Counted from the stretch's first letter, positions 23,471 through 36,480 are shown. The stretch: 64,000 nucleotides of DNA from Allacma fusca (GCA_947179485.1 OX359250.1:47899450-47963449); one strand, 5' to 3'. The notes: generated by a model not told the origin, from the letters alone. Numbers and translations are program-made.

Positions 23471-24517
23471 CAGTAAGGTTCCTCACAACTCAAGTTATCA
23501 CGTTATTTGAACACGAAGTTGTACTTCGTTGAAAGTTGAATTTTCAACTCAATTTCAGCCTAGTAGTTGTATTTGACCATTTGTAATTGAATTTTTTAAT
23601 TTATAGTCAATTACCGGAAAGCAACTTATAGCATCAATAATTGAAATTAACAATTACAAGTAGTAACATTTGTACAAATCGAATTTGAATTGAAATTCAC
23701 TTGAGGTTGATTTAAAGTGAATCAAACAATTGAACGTGCCATTATATACTGCCACTTAATATCCAAATAAAAATATAATGGTTTATAACATGCTCCTTTA
23801 TTCCTTTTAACACATAAAATTATAAGATTACCAATTACCACCAAACCATGCACCTAATAGCACTAAAGTAAAACTAATTTTCCGTAAGGAGCTTTTTAGA
23901 AATATAAATTGATTTATACTTCAAAAACTCCAGAATGGTTTTCAAATTTTAGACAACTCTAAACTCCGTCGGTGAACACCTAACGCTTGTTTATGTCAAA
24001 GGATTTCTTTTTCGTTTTTAGTTGACTGCTTGAACCATCTTCTGGGTCTCCATTACCAACCAAATCAACGATTGTCTCCTTTTCCTCACTCATATTAATA
24101 ACGTTGATTAAACCCATGAATTATTTCATAAGTCATAATAGATTATGTGTGAACAAGATTTCTGCAACTTTGAGTTGGTGTAATATCTTTTTTCATTAAA
24201 AATGCCGGTGGATTCACGCTATTTACTACAATGCTTTTTCCAACGCGCATAATTAATTTGTTCAGAAATTGTCAATCGGTCAACTTCAACTGTCAACTAT
24301 TTTTACTTCAGCAACTTGAAATTGAATTTACTATGCTTCTCAAATGAAAAGCTTTATTTGGTAGTTGAACTGAAGTTGAAATTAAATGATCAACTAATTT
24401 TTTGTTTCAAATTAAAGTTAATTTCAATTTTTTTAAAAAAGAAATTGAAGTTGGCTTGAAGTTGTGATTGAAATTGCAAGTTGCAACTACTACTTGAAGT
24501 TGTGTGGAGCCGCACTG
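23471..24517. mobile_element. hAT-like element built of CAACTTCAAGTTGAA words
   Basis: The left end CAGTAAGGTTCCTCACAACT and the complement of the right end CAGTGCGGCTCCACACAACT are imperfect inverted repeats with the usual hAT CAGTG start. The interior (1047 bases) is largely words such as TTGAAGTTGAAATT. The 8-base flanks (AATCTTCC and ATTGTCAA) do not match, so one side may be rearranged. A truncated relative begins near 57708. Confidence 0.6.
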
Positions 24518-24720
24518 ATTGTCAAATCTGTTGACCTTTTTAGGTAGGGATTTTCGAAATTGTTGAGGTGTATTACGGAATTTATTTTGTCAACAGGGAG
24601 CTCAAAACTTGCTTCGAACATGTACATCACAACTAGCAGGGAAAATCCAAAAATACTTCCAAGGAGATTTACAAAAATCCAACCCCTGACAAGAGGCACT
24701 ATTTTAACAGAGCATCGACG
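24518..24720. repeat. Dispersed repeat R (AGGGATTTT...GTTGAGG), copy
   Basis: AGGTAGGGATTTTCGAAATT, then GTTGAGG, and AAGGAGATTTACAAAAATCC with AACCCCTGACAAG. The same sequence of phrases occurs at 36180-36480 and three times in tandem at 59820-60400. The motif ACGCCAC (24718) lies at its right edge. Confidence 0.55.
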
Positions 24721-24822
24721 CCACCTTATACATTTCGCCTAAAATCTCACACAATTTAGTAGTATAAAATGATTAAAAATTAAAATGACTAGACCAACTT
24801 TATCCTTGTATATACATACCTG

Positions 24823-25320
24823 CCCAGGAAACCAAACGTGCGATTTTTAGTGCACCTTTCTATTAGAATTTCAATCAGTATATATAGATAGTTAACGTAA
24901 ACCATATACAGGTGAGAACATCGACTTTGCGACACCACCTGTTGAGCTACCCGTACGGTAAATTTCAGGGCGTGAAAGACTGAACGTTTTTGAAATAGAA
25001 GGAAAGAAAAATTTTGGGGGTGCCTATGCACACAGGTTGGTGATAATGAATTGCTTAGTTTCTTTTCAGTTTCTTCTCCTATGAAGTATAGTATTCCTAC
25101 ACCCATGAAGACATCAAATTTAAGTCTTACATTCCGTTGTAACTTACCTACCGTATTTTACATTTAACTTAGTACTAGTACTGACGTAATAGAAGAAGCG
25201 AGTTTTTAGTGCACCTTTCTGAAGGATTTTCAACCAGTATATATAGTCAACGTGAACCGTATACATGTGAGAATATCTACCTTGCGACACCACCTGTTGA
25301 GACACCCGTAGGGTAACGGG
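24823..25320. repeat. Orphan transposon terminus and a direct repeat
   Basis: CCCAGGAAACCA at 24823-24834 is identical to the end of the 10862-15128 element. It is followed by a stretch (24843-24962: TTTTTAGTGCACCTTTCT, then GCGACACCACCTGTTGAG) that is repeated at about 80% identity by eye at 25198-25315. No matching right terminus was found, so this may be one end of a broken relative. Confidence 0.5.
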
Positions 25321-25594
25321 ACTTAGTCTTTTGACTGATCTATTCTAGTTGAACAATTTGTTGCTACACATGTCTTGTGTACACTACTTAAAGTTATTAG
25401 CTATCTGAATTTGCTTTAAATTGTTGTTTGTTGAATCTGTCCGTGCTATATATAGAAACAGAAAGAGTGAAAATTATTTGGGTATTTTAAATCAGTTTAC
25501 TATATATTTAGTATTTTCCATATTTTCTGTCAGGTGTTTTCTTTTGTATTTTGTCTTTAAAGAAAAAGTATTTTGCATATCACTGAAAATACAG

Positions 25595-26560
25595 GGACTT
25601 GGACCGACTGGAACACACTATTTTAATCACCCGGGTTGGACAAATGTAATTCCAAATCGTCTAGTAACACTAAGCCAAGTCTGAGTTTTTCAGAATGCTG
25701 ATTTCTTAACTATTTCATTTCCACAGACGATTGTTTTCAGAAAATGTTTCGACGCTGATGTAGCCAATTTTATTCTCTATTCAACGAGCTATTCAATATA
25801 CCTCTACGATGACAAATCAAAAAACATTTCGGTAAGTTGCGTTTGTAGCAAACTTCATGGGGATAGCATTCATATTAGTATGACCTCGTGAAGAAAATGC
25901 AATACTGGACATTAATAGTTTATTGTTGTAGTAATTAAAATTGAAATACCAAATAAAATTCTGATTAAAATTGTTTGCTGGATAGTGACATTTCTAACAA
26001 TTACACCCAGGTTAGTTTTCTGCACGCTTTAAATCTGAAAATGTATATGTCATTGGAATTTTCAATAGCATTAGTTATGAACCAATTACTAAGAGCACAA
26101 TTGATTTGCAGACCTTTGAAACAAACTTAAAAATGTCTGAGGCCTGTGGTGAATGGGATAAAAAAGAATGGAAGTTGCTAAGCACCTTGATACAAGCATA
26201 GATGCCGAACGCATTCGACGAGAGAATGGCTTTACTTACAAATGTTCTAAGTATACAAATATGGATACTTTATTCTAAATAAGGGGCTACGTGTACTATC
26301 AGAATGTTTAGGTATATTTATATAGCCCGGACATTATTGGATAATTATTTAATTCTTCTAGCCCACATAAGGAATTCAATATTTTAGTCTCCTGATATTT
26401 TTAACACTTTTAGGTAAATATTCACTATGGTCTCAATGAATCAATTTTGTTTGTTGTCCTACAGTTAAATATATGCTACGAATTTGAACGACCTCTTTAT
26501 ACTAACGCTGGCAACAAGATAGAATTAGTACTGATTTGTTTAGAATGGTCAACCTATTAG
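25595..26560 (+). CDS. Possible three-exon coding fragment, unknown product (weak)
   Basis: The candidate exons are 25595-25678 (28 codons, GLGPTGTHYFNHPGW...), 25727-25831 (35 codons, TIVFRKCFDADVANF...) and 26414-26560 (48 codons and stop, ending IELVLICLEWSTY). Between the first two lies a 48-base interval with GT at 25679 and CCACAG before 25727. The second is followed by GTAAGT, and the third is preceded by TTTTAG or, at 26465, TCCTACAG. All joints are phase 0. The middle exon contains the array motif (TTCGACGCT at 25749) read as F-D-A. I recognise no domain. Consistent splice phases argue for a gene or recent pseudogene, but the exons are short enough to arise by chance. A further short frame, MEVAKHLDTSIDAERIRREN, starts near 26170 and may be unrelated. 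Confidence 0.22.
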
Positions 26561-26590
26561 GCTTTTTGAAAATTGCATTCATGATTTTTC

Positions 26591-28250
26591 TACTATTGAC
26601 ATATTTATAACATCAGAACAGCCATTTTTCGGCGCTCTGGTCTGATTTTGATGAGCTAATGCACGAAGTAATGTTTTGGGGTTGAGATTTTAGACTGACT
26701 TCCAAACAATATTCTTTTTTCCCTTTAAACAAACAACACTTTTTAATGTTTCAATACAAAGTCAATAGATTTTATAGTTTTACAGTTTAATTCCTTCCTG
26801 TCACTTTTCAAGACGTTTAAACTGTTTCAACTTTGGAAAACAGGAATGCATTTTTTAACATGTAGTAACAGCATGTATACATACTTAAAACGTGTCAAAT
26901 GTGACTTAAATCTGCCGTCAGGGAGTCATTAATTGATTAATTCGGGTAATTGTCGACTGTTGTGAGCCTGTGAGCCCTTTTATAATTAATGAGCACTGAG
27001 GATGATATTAATTGAAAGTGTTCCATTTCAAATGCTTAGATATAGTAGATTATTTACTCTGCAGTTTTTAACTTTTTCGGGCACCTGTTTCTGATGGTGT
27101 TGATGGCGTTCTTGTATGTATTTCATTTTTGTAACCATATTTTCTTTAAGTTTTTTGAATTTTGGACCTTTTGTTTGTTTAGGTTATTTACGTATCCCCA
27201 TTTTCCCTTGCCTTGATGTCCGTCAATCTCCATCTGACTTGGTGACTAGTCCTTCAAATTATGTATACTGTCCTTGTCGTCTTTAAAGTGTTCCTCATCC
27301 GTTGTGTTATCCATAAATGGTTTAGGATTAAAATTTCCTTAATAAATGGTGCTAAAATATTTTTACATTCGCCCAAAGCGTATCGCATTTATTACTTGCT
27401 TCGTCACTATAATTTAAAGTACAAAACACAAATTTGAAGTTGTTAATTTTTCATTATGACATTTTTAATTTTAACCTGATCTTATAGAAATTTATTTTTA
27501 TTTTTTACCTAATTTTTAAATTTAAGTGGGCTTTGTGTGGGTGGTACTTATTATTTCATTTTTCGGTTTGTGAATTATTAAAACAGTGTTGTGGGACCTG
27601 GTTCTGTTGGTATATTTCTTTACAAATGTGATACGTTTCAATTTAACGTAATGCTTAGTNNNNNNNNNNNNNNNNNNNNNNNNNNNNNNNNNNNNNNNNN
27701 NNNNNNNNNNNNNNNNNNNNNNNNNNNNNNNNNNNNNNNNNNNNNNNNNNNNNNNNNNNNNNNNNNNNNNNNNNNNNNNNNNNNNNNNNNNNNNNNNNNN
27801 NNNNNNNNNNNNNNNNNNNNNNNNNNNNNNNNNNNNNNNNNNNNNNNNNNNNNNNNNNNGTAAAAACTCGAATTTCCTTGAAATAGTGCAAATAAAAATT
27901 TCATCGACTTTTAAAAATTGAAAATCCTTATGGATTTAACATTGAATTTTTTTGAAAAGACAGGTCCCCACCTGTGGTATCGTTTCAAATTTGAAACTTT
28001 GGTGACGTGTCCTAGGAGAACGGGGCAAAATGCACTCGAGTTACATGAGTTTTGAAACATACTAGGTGAGTACTAAAACATGTGCTATCATTTGTTTGAA
28101 TCGGCTTGTACCATCCCAAAATCTTACCTTGTAAGTAAGATTTAATGTAGTCATTGTATGTATGTATGTATGCTAGATTGGTCAAAGCGTTCAGGATCCG
28201 TAGAAAATTTGTAAAAGGGGCTGACGATTAATTTCCAAAATTAAAAAGAT
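26591..28250. other. AT-rich spacer with assembly gap
   Basis: No gene, repeat block or motif copy is recognised. Positions 27660-27859 are an unsequenced gap of 200 N, a size often used for gaps of unknown length. Open frames crossing the gap are artefacts. Confidence 0.7.
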
Positions 28251-30126
28251 TTTTTTTCTTTGACGTTACACATTTGTTTTGCTCTGGACTGGTCTAGATT
28301 TAGATAGAATTTAGATCGCTAAAAGCCAGTGCTATTCCAATGCAAAAATATTCTACAAAGAAAGTAGCATAAATATTTTATAAGTTACTCCTGTATGCTG
28401 GCAACACGACAAAAACGTATTTCGAATCAACAAGTACATACATTGTTTTAAGTTATTTATCAAATTGAGAGTCAGTTATAACTCAAAATTACCGGTTTAG
28501 TTTTTTCCCGAATTTGAGCTTAAATTTGGCATTCAAATTACATTTATCAATTTTCTGATTTTAGTTTCACATGTTATAAAAAAATGCCTGAAAGTAAATT
28601 CGGACACATATCGTAAGATCACAGTTAATACCACTTCCGTAATTTTAGTTTTCGAGGGTGGAGCGTCGATTAAAATTAAATGGGCTAATATTTCGCTTAA
28701 AGCAATTGCTGGATTTTATGTACAATAAGCTATACAGAAAACGCAAAGCTTAAACTAAATCCAAATTTAAATCTGACTTTGAGGGTATCGAGTCGGGTAT
28801 CTAGTAAGTCCATCAAGTCGAGTTTCAAATTGACTTCACTGTCAAATGGAGTTACTAGCTTCAATTATTAGTTACGGTATTATTACCGACGTTTCATTTT
28901 TAATTATAAAAAATATTCGATTTATCCATTTCCTTTTATACAATTCACAGGATCTGAAAAATATAGAAAATAAAATGTATTCCTGGTTAAATTGATTGTA
29001 TTTTTATAATATATACATATATTACAGTTCTGCTATTAAACGTAAATACGAACTAATTTAAACCCTTGATAATTTTAAAATATTTTATTAGTCATTAGTA
29101 TTGGAAAAACGACCTGAATATGAAATACGAAGTTCTAGGGGCAAAATCATAACAACAAATTGAATTCTCATATCTGGTTTTGATGAATACCCTGGGAAAA
29201 TATAATCTTTATTTTTTTATTCATTACAATTTCCTAGAAGATCAAATGATAAAGATGTATTAAAATGATAAATACCAAACTCGGACTGAATTTTCAAATT
29301 TTGATGATAATATCACGAAATTTTGTTTCTAAATACATTGATGTTAAAATTGTTTAATTTTCACGCCGTTTGAAATGTTTTCTCTTTCCTGCAAAAGATA
29401 TTCGAAGAGATTAATTTTAATTTCCAGAGTAATTTCAAGTATTCTCCCATTGGGTTTAATTGAGCCTAACTTTGCATCACAGGAATTTTGCATTGAATTT
29501 TTGTTAAGTTGTATTTTAACATTTTCTGGTGTGTATTTAGCACCACTGTCCAAGTATTTTGCATTGCTCCAATCAGAGAAATAATTCTTAATAATTCTTG
29601 TTTAATTAATCGGAGAATAAATATCTACCTCACGACGGTATGCTTTACAGTTCATTCATTTACACATCATACATCACTAGTAGGAAAATGTGTTGGAATA
29701 AGCAATACAATAATTATAAACTTCTCCAATGTATACAATCTCTGTTTAAAATATTTCAAATGAAAGAAACGTCAAAATTTGAAGAACTTGGTTACAACGA
29801 GATTAAAAAAGCTAGACTGCTTTCTATAAACTCACGTTTCAATGTAGCCTTGTATGTATGGATGCTGGATAGGCCAAAGTGTCACAGTACGTTTTAAGAA
29901 TGTGCGTAAACATAATTTTCAAAATTAAACACAATTGTTTCTTTGACGCCACTGAATGTATTTCTGCGTAGGAATTTGTACTAAATAAAATAGATCCGAA
30001 AGAATTCGTCGTGCTATTCGAAAGCAATACAAAAGCGGCTGTTACAACAATTTTACATTTATGGGAAATGTTACTCCTTAAAATTAAACTTAAAATTGAA
30101 TGAAAAAAGTGCCCCAGCTGAAACTT

Positions 30127-31127
30127 CCCAGTCACTCGAAATGTATAGGATCCTACATGTAAAATCTATAGGATAAAAGTATCAGATCTGCGGACGATAT
30201 CTCAAACGATTTTCTTACAGGATCCTATACTATCCCATAGTTACTAATCCCAACCTCGCATGGGATTTTCTCTAGCTTGTCCTATAGTTGAAAATTTATT
30301 ATTATCTTATGCGCTTCTCTACTTCTACTCCATTTTCCTCCAAAATTAAAACTACATAACCATCTTTACTACAGTTAGCTTAATTTTTAGACAATTGTAA
30401 ATATTCTAAATATTTACAATTGTCTAAACAATTAAGCTAACTGCCATTAACGTTTTCATACATATACATTTCCTCAAATTGTCAATAGTAATACACCCTA
30501 CACTGCAGTTCTATGTAGAAATAACATGTAACACTAGAAAATAAAATTGCAGCCACAAGTAAATAATTTCACGTATAAATTGAAAAAAAGAACAATAACA
30601 ATCACACACTGGTTATATTTTCCGCTTGTCTTACTATTACTAATTGTAAGTTAAAATTGAAACAATCTAAAGAACAGGTAAGTCGATTTGGTGTTCATCA
30701 CAACCAAAGAACACGTGAATGACAACTGCTGTTGATTAAGTATGGCGAATTTGGCGGTTATAATATATGTCTTGTACAAACGATGAGGAGCGCAGAATCC
30801 TTGTCAAAGCAAGTACAGGATTTTTCTAAAAATGTCCTATGGTACCCGAAACCATAGGATTTCTCTGAAAATGTCCTATAGAACTCGAACTTGCTGGATA
30901 TGCGGCACCCAACTTATAGGATTTCTTTAAAAACTTCCTATGGTACCCTCAGCTTATGGGATTTTTCTGAAAACTTCCTATGGTACTATATCTTATAAGA
31001 ATCGCGTGCCAGTTTCTGACGAGCTGAATGATTTCTATAAGATCCTATATGGCTTGTGGGATTTCTGGTACATTTTCTCACAGACATTGCATCCTATAGG
31101 AATCCCATACAGTTTGAAGTGACTGGG
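30127..31127. mobile_element. Short DNA element with CCCAGTCACT ends, built of ATAGGATTTTTC words
   Basis: Terminal inverted repeats CCCAGTCACT and AGTGACTGGG enclose 1001 bases. The related array copy at 45387-45420 lacks it: CCAGCTGAATCTTGTATATG there, against CCAGCTGAAACTT-element-TTATACATG here, so this is an insertion with at most a 2-3 base duplication. Most of the interior is repeats of GGATTTTTCTGAAAA and TCCTATGGTA. A near-perfect palindrome lies inside (30372-30443, 34-35-base arms around CTA). No coding sequence. Confidence 0.6.
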
Positions 31128-31929
31128 TTATACATGAGGATTATTTAAATATGTTAAGTATAAAAATGGAACGAGTCATGTAATAATTTTCTATGCAGAC
31201 TGGGAGATATGAACAGTTTTAAATATTGACTTCGGTTAATTTCTAGGATCTGCTGTTTTTTAAAAGCTGGCAAAAAAAACTTCCACAAAGAAAGTAATAT
31301 AAATATGTTTAATGTTACTCCCTTATTCAGGTTACAGGGCGAAAACTTGTATTGAGTATGTACATCAATTTTTTTAAATTGTAAATCAAATTGAGCGTCA
31401 CACTTTTAATACGAAATTACCGGCTTAGTTGGTTTTTTCGAAATTTTACTTTCAAATTGTATTTCTCAATTTCAAGACCCACATAGCAGGTTGATGGTCT
31501 GATTTTGAAATTTTTTCATGGCACGAGTGGCTCTTGTTACTTGAATTTACACATTGAAAACATTTCAAGGGATGAAATAATCTTTTTTATTTAATCGAGA
31601 AATTCGAAATATTTCGTATTTAAATATTTTTAATTAATTTTTAATTTGTTTTTGTCTTCTATATTATGATCCAAATTTTTTTTTGTTGGAGAATTTATTT
31701 ATTTTTATTTGGTATTTAGATTTTTTTAAATATATTATCCGCGGTATTTTGTATTTTGACTTTTTCAAAATATTTATTTTTGAGACACAGACCAAGTATT
31801 TTGTATATCTGAATTTCCATTCCCTCAAGATATTTTATAACGTCACGAAAGCACGTCGGAACAGGTAATTTGGTTTGAATTCTAATGGAGAAATATCTTA
31901 ATATAAAACAATATACACGGATTTGCATA

Positions 31930-33000
31930 ATGCTCAAGAGCGGTTTGGTTGAAGCCCAGACGAGTTGCCTGTCAATGTTAGTTCCAGTTGGTGACACAAT
32001 GATCCAGCTGTGACCTCCGAGGTCACTACCACACCCATACCGAATTTGGTATCTAAAAATCATTCGAATTGCCCAGAGATAGGCTAGAATCATTGGTTTG
32101 AGATCCGATGGGGTGCCTGTGGGGTTTGGTTCTAGTTGGTGACACGATGACCCAGCTGTGACCTCTGAGGTCAATATATACCCCGAGCCTTCACAATGAG
32201 TCTGGAAAAGGCGGGGGCGAGACCGCAAGGTCGTTCAAGTCTCATTGATGTTTAGAAATCGTGATATGGAAATTATAACAACTTGCGTCGCACAAACCCG
32301 TTCAAGGAATCGCCAAGAAAATATGTATTTTGTATGTAGAAAAATTAATATTTCTAGAATATTAGTGACAAACGTTTTAACGCGTTATACAATGTTACAC
32401 ATTAGGAAAACTCAATAGGCGACAATGACCAGAATTGATCATTGATCAACGACAAATTGACAATTGATCTAGATCGAAGTGACAAATCCCCACGGGGTCA
32501 GAGCATGGTCAGGGTGTCAATAACTTAAACACAAAAGTTCTACCCTAGTTACGGGCAATTCAAATAAATTTTGGGCACCAAATCCGGTATGAGTGTGATA
32601 TTGACCTCGGAGATCATAGCTGGGTCATCGTGACACCAAGTGAAACCAAACCAGGCAGGCACACCATTGGAGCTTAAACCGAAGATTCTAGCCTATCTGG
32701 GGGCAATTCGATTGATTTTTAGGCACCAAATTCTGTATGGGGGTGATGTTGACCTCGAAGGTCACAGCTATGTCATAGTGGCACCAACTGGAACCAAACT
32801 TGGCAGGCAACTCGTCTGGGCTTAAACTAAAAGTTCTAGCCTATTTGCGGGCAATTCGAATGAATTTTAGATACCAAATTCGGTATGGGTGTGGTAATGA
32901 CCTCGGATGTCACAGCTGGGTCATCGTGTCACAAACTGGAACCAAACTCGGCACACGTTTAATATGTGTCTAGTCAATGCCCTAGTTCTAATCTGGGCTA
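31930..33000. repeat. Inverted arrays of a tandem repeat of about 148 bases
   Basis: Phrases such as GACCTCGGAGGTCACAGCTG, GGTCATCGTG-CACCAACTGG and GGGCAATTCGAATGAATTTT recur in tandem on the + strand at about 32470-33000 (GGGCAATTC near 32554, 32702 and 32848). They recur in opposite orientation at 31930-32190. The spacer is about 32220-32460. This is a foldback arrangement. Ends and target duplication were not found, and the open frames inside (31716-32228 minus, 32640-32825 plus) are products of the repeat. Confidence 0.6.
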
Positions 33001-36000
33001 GCATCATCACCGTTTAGATTATGAAACCGGTATCGACCGTATTTGACCTCTGGAGGTCAGTATCTTGGAAATTTGAGGTCATATCTCGCTGAAAATTGTT
33101 TTGTACGTTATGTAATTTTAATTTCGGCCTTTTTTAAAAAATTCGGGCATTTTCTCGTAAGGATTGTGCGGTGTTCTTAGTAGTACGACGGTTTAAGCAA
33201 AAGTATATGATTTTTAAATAAAATATTGTGCTTTGTACTTAAATATTGTTTCAATTATTAATTTGTAATCTTTATTTTAATTTTTTGATCATTTGTGTTT
33301 TCCATAGTACTTTGTCACGGATCAATTATTCTGCAATGCTCGAATTACAAAAATATTTCTTGTGAAAAAGTAATACAAATTTGATAAAATTCGACGCTGC
33401 ACAAAATATTTTTCGGACTCATCCATACATTCTTTGCAGCTTTTGGTTCGCAATTTAGCAGGCAAATAGTTTAGATTAAACAAAACCAAATTTTTAGGCT
33501 TTTGCAAGATAAAAAACGCTGAACTTTAAATATTTCAAATAGCAGCAACGCCGAAATTTGTATTACCTGCTGACAACTGTTTAATGCAAGACTATAACAG
33601 CTGGATTGTTTTCTCAAGGATTAAAGCCAACAACTGACAAGTGGTAATTATTTTCTAATACTTTTGAATTCGGAGTGTTAGTAGTAATTCCAAGTCTTAT
33701 TAACTGTGAAGATATTGTGTATTTTCTAGACGTGATCACTACTGGAAAATAGTGAGACTAAAATAATCATTTGTTTTGAATTTATTTTTTTATTATTTGC
33801 TATTTAGATTTTTTTAAATTTATTATCCGCGGTATTTGTCCCACGCTGAAAATTGTGGGCATTTATATTATTCGGTTTACTTTAGTGTTGCCAATATTTG
33901 AAGATAAAATTTTCCCGATTTTACTCTGGATTCTTCCAGATCGTGCGCATAATTCTTGAAGTAAGGATTTTTTGCATAACTCCTCGAAACGCCTCTAAAA
34001 TTTTATGCAAGTAAGCGTCAAATTGTGGAAAAACTTTTGTTGTCAAAAATAACGTGTTTTAATAAAAATATACTTCGAATGAATAATAGAAAATTAGAAA
34101 AATATTTGCAACAAAACCTTACATTGAAGGTTTGAAAGGTCACTCAAGTCTAATTATTTTAAATAACTTAAGTTTTTAGTAAACCATTAAATGATGTCTG
34201 TAACCTTTAAGGAAGTCTGGGGTGTATATACAAAACTTGGACTAGTGTCTAGAATATATGAGAAATTAAATGTAATGCTGTAGGATTTAATTATAATAAA
34301 ATACAGTGCTATATATACATAACTGCTCCTTACATATTTTTTAAATATTTTAACATTAGCGCCATACAAGACGTTCTACCAGGAAGTCGCACTACATGTC
34401 TCTAACGCATGTGTAGCTGTGTTTAGCTTGTAATGAATGTGAAAATAAAATCTGTACATACAAATTGAAGCATCGTGTGCTCTTTTTTTGATTGGTCAAC
34501 AGCAATTTCAGCTATATTTGCTATAAAATGAAATTATAAATGTCCACCCTTTTTCTTGACGCAAATGCATATTGTGTCGTAAAATCTGAACAATTACAAC
34601 AATATTTAATTTATATTTTTGATCTTGTGGACTAGCCCTTGTGTCGATTGACACTTATAATATTAAGTCATCTCAATTATATTTTTGATATTTTTTGCAG
34701 AAGTTCACATTTAGGTTTTGGTATTTTGGTATATTTTATAATATATTTTTCATAGTATTTTGTATTTTGACTTGGATGGTATGCACATATTTTACAAAGA
34801 TAAAATAATTGGCGTAGCTCTGAAAATCAGTAGTTTTCAAGCAAAATTTGTTTTGTCGGAATGAAATCCAAAAATTTGAAAATAGTTTTGAATCGACGAT
34901 GTCTTATTTATTTCACGGGATATTTCACACTAGCAAAACGGATAGCAGTTCACGTATTAAATGACGACTGTATCGAAATCAGAGGAAAAACAATTTTATC
35001 AGTAAGATCAACGTCCTGGGGTTACGCATCAACACCTTTAGAGTTAGAAACGCTTCCGCTATCTTGGTTTGCGAGGGATGTCACTATTTTAATACATTAG
35101 AAACATTGTTAGCACCTCATACAACGGATTTATGACAAAATCTTCAAATTCTGTTTCTATGTCCAAAGAGATATGCACCCTTAAAAGTAAATGCTGATTT
35201 AAAAAGCGCATATGAAATTTGTTTTAAGCTCGCTATTTAGTCAATTATGTGTACTGTGTGAAAGCCAGTAGGTATGCAAATTCCTGTACTTGACATTTAA
35301 TTGGCTACGGAATTAAATAGCCTGAACAAAATTGTCCGTTAACTACGCCAACATGCATATAAACATTTTAAAATTTAATTATTTGATTGAGCTTCACAAT
35401 TTTAATTGCAAATTTCCAGTATAACTTTTTAAAATTCGAGTTTAAATTATCGTCATGTTAGCATATATTTAAAATTAAGGAAATGCTATGAGACGTTGAG
35501 AAATATTAAGGATTTATGGGGCATAAATTTCGTTTTAATTATTCATAGATTCCACTCCAATTTACGTATTTAAAGTGCGCACAATCCTGATTTTGGGAAG
35601 ATCATACCCAGTTAATGGTAATAGGAGTACATAATTTGTGGATAGTTCAGTACTACGCAAATAAAAATCGGTTTAAAAAAACGAATGTATCCTTTTGGAA
35701 TTTTAAGTAGCTATGTATTTTGTATGCCAATAGGCAGAAATACACCCCGGGGGGATATAAAAAGATTGTCGTTACAATTCGTGCCCATTCAGCATTAAGC
35801 GAGGAGGTTCCAGCAAAAGTTACAATTAATTAAATATCGTGATGGTATATTCAATCTTAATAAAATGCTCAATTGCTCATTGCTCATTCAAATTGTCTTT
35901 TGATATTTTAAAAATGGTTGAACATTGAAGCACACTAGGGATTACCTCCTGAAAATCAGCATCGGTGAAGAAAAATTTGTTTTGTAGAAATAAATTACAA

Positions 36001-36179
36001 AATTTTAAAATATTTTTATGCCGACGCCACTGCACTTATTTTAAGGATTTCTTATATCCGTGATTTGCATGGTTGGCAGTTCTCTCAAATTTTTCTTGAC
36101 GATATCAAAACCAGAGGAAATTTTTTTTATCGGTACTTCAACCCATCGTCCAGGAATGACACGCTGGTCGGACTTTCGT

Positions 36180-36480
36180 GGTAATAGCGAACGATTCTTC
36201 CCAGGGAAAATCGTTTATGGCTGGGAAAATCTGAAAGGAAAGCGATTCTTATTTGCAAACAGGGACTTTTAAATTCATTAAACGTTTTTTCTCAGGGATT
36301 TTCAAATTTGTTGGCGTGTTTCAAGGAAACTGGTTATGCAAATAGTGATTTTCAGATTGCTTGAATTTATTCGGCAGGGATTTGACGTTTTGTGAAAATA
36401 TTATTTTTGCCGACAAGGATGTTGAAAATCATTTACCATTAATTCAGCAGGGATTTTTGAAATCGTTGAGGACCCCCCTG
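36180..36480. repeat. Dispersed repeat R, copy
   Basis: TCCCAGGGAAAATCG, CAGGGATTTTCAAATTTGTT, GATTTGACGTTTTGTGAAAA, then CAGCAGGGATTTTTGAAATC and GTTGAGGACC match the tandem copies at 59820-60400 and the copy at 24518. It is a dispersed element of unknown class. Confidence 0.55.

Larger units (their letters stand above)
4255..26590. repeat. Ancient diverged repeat array, type I (left part)
   Basis: Outside the inserted elements this region is made of blocks that recur at 60-85% similarity by eye. Block a (TTTTAATCAA-C-TTAAATAGA, then AATAATTTCTG): 6361, 7498, 18556, 21526. Block b (CTGCCAC, CTCTAG, CCCGTAAGGGAGT, ACTTATAAAATATTTGA): 7734 with 8308, and 22440. Block c (AACTGGATATTTCCCACTAC, TTACATGG-CTAGAGGGG): 18805, 21105, 22683. 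Block d (TTTTTCACTCC-TTGTGG): 20452. Block e (GTGTGTGCAGATTAGGTTTA, then ATATCCTGCCAATGAGGAT-like): 10570, 19690. Block f: 20740. Most also occur at 48-59 kb. I see no intact gene outside the inserted elements. The array is interrupted by insertions at 7.8, 10.9-15.1, 15.7-17.5, 17.6-18.5 and 23.5-24.5 kb. Whether the ancestral unit was a gene, a satellite or a large transposon cannot be told from this window. Confidence 0.65.

Noticed and set aside
27591-27904. Open frames spanning the gap
   Set aside because: They consist mainly of unknown residues from the N run.
31716-32228. Minus-strand frame of 170 codons
   Set aside because: Two-thirds of it is the translated 148-base tandem repeat, which is open in several frames.
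36060-36272. Open frame of 70 codons on the + strand
   Set aside because: It overlaps block h and dispersed repeat R. The related copies at 34861 and 38081 do not keep this frame.
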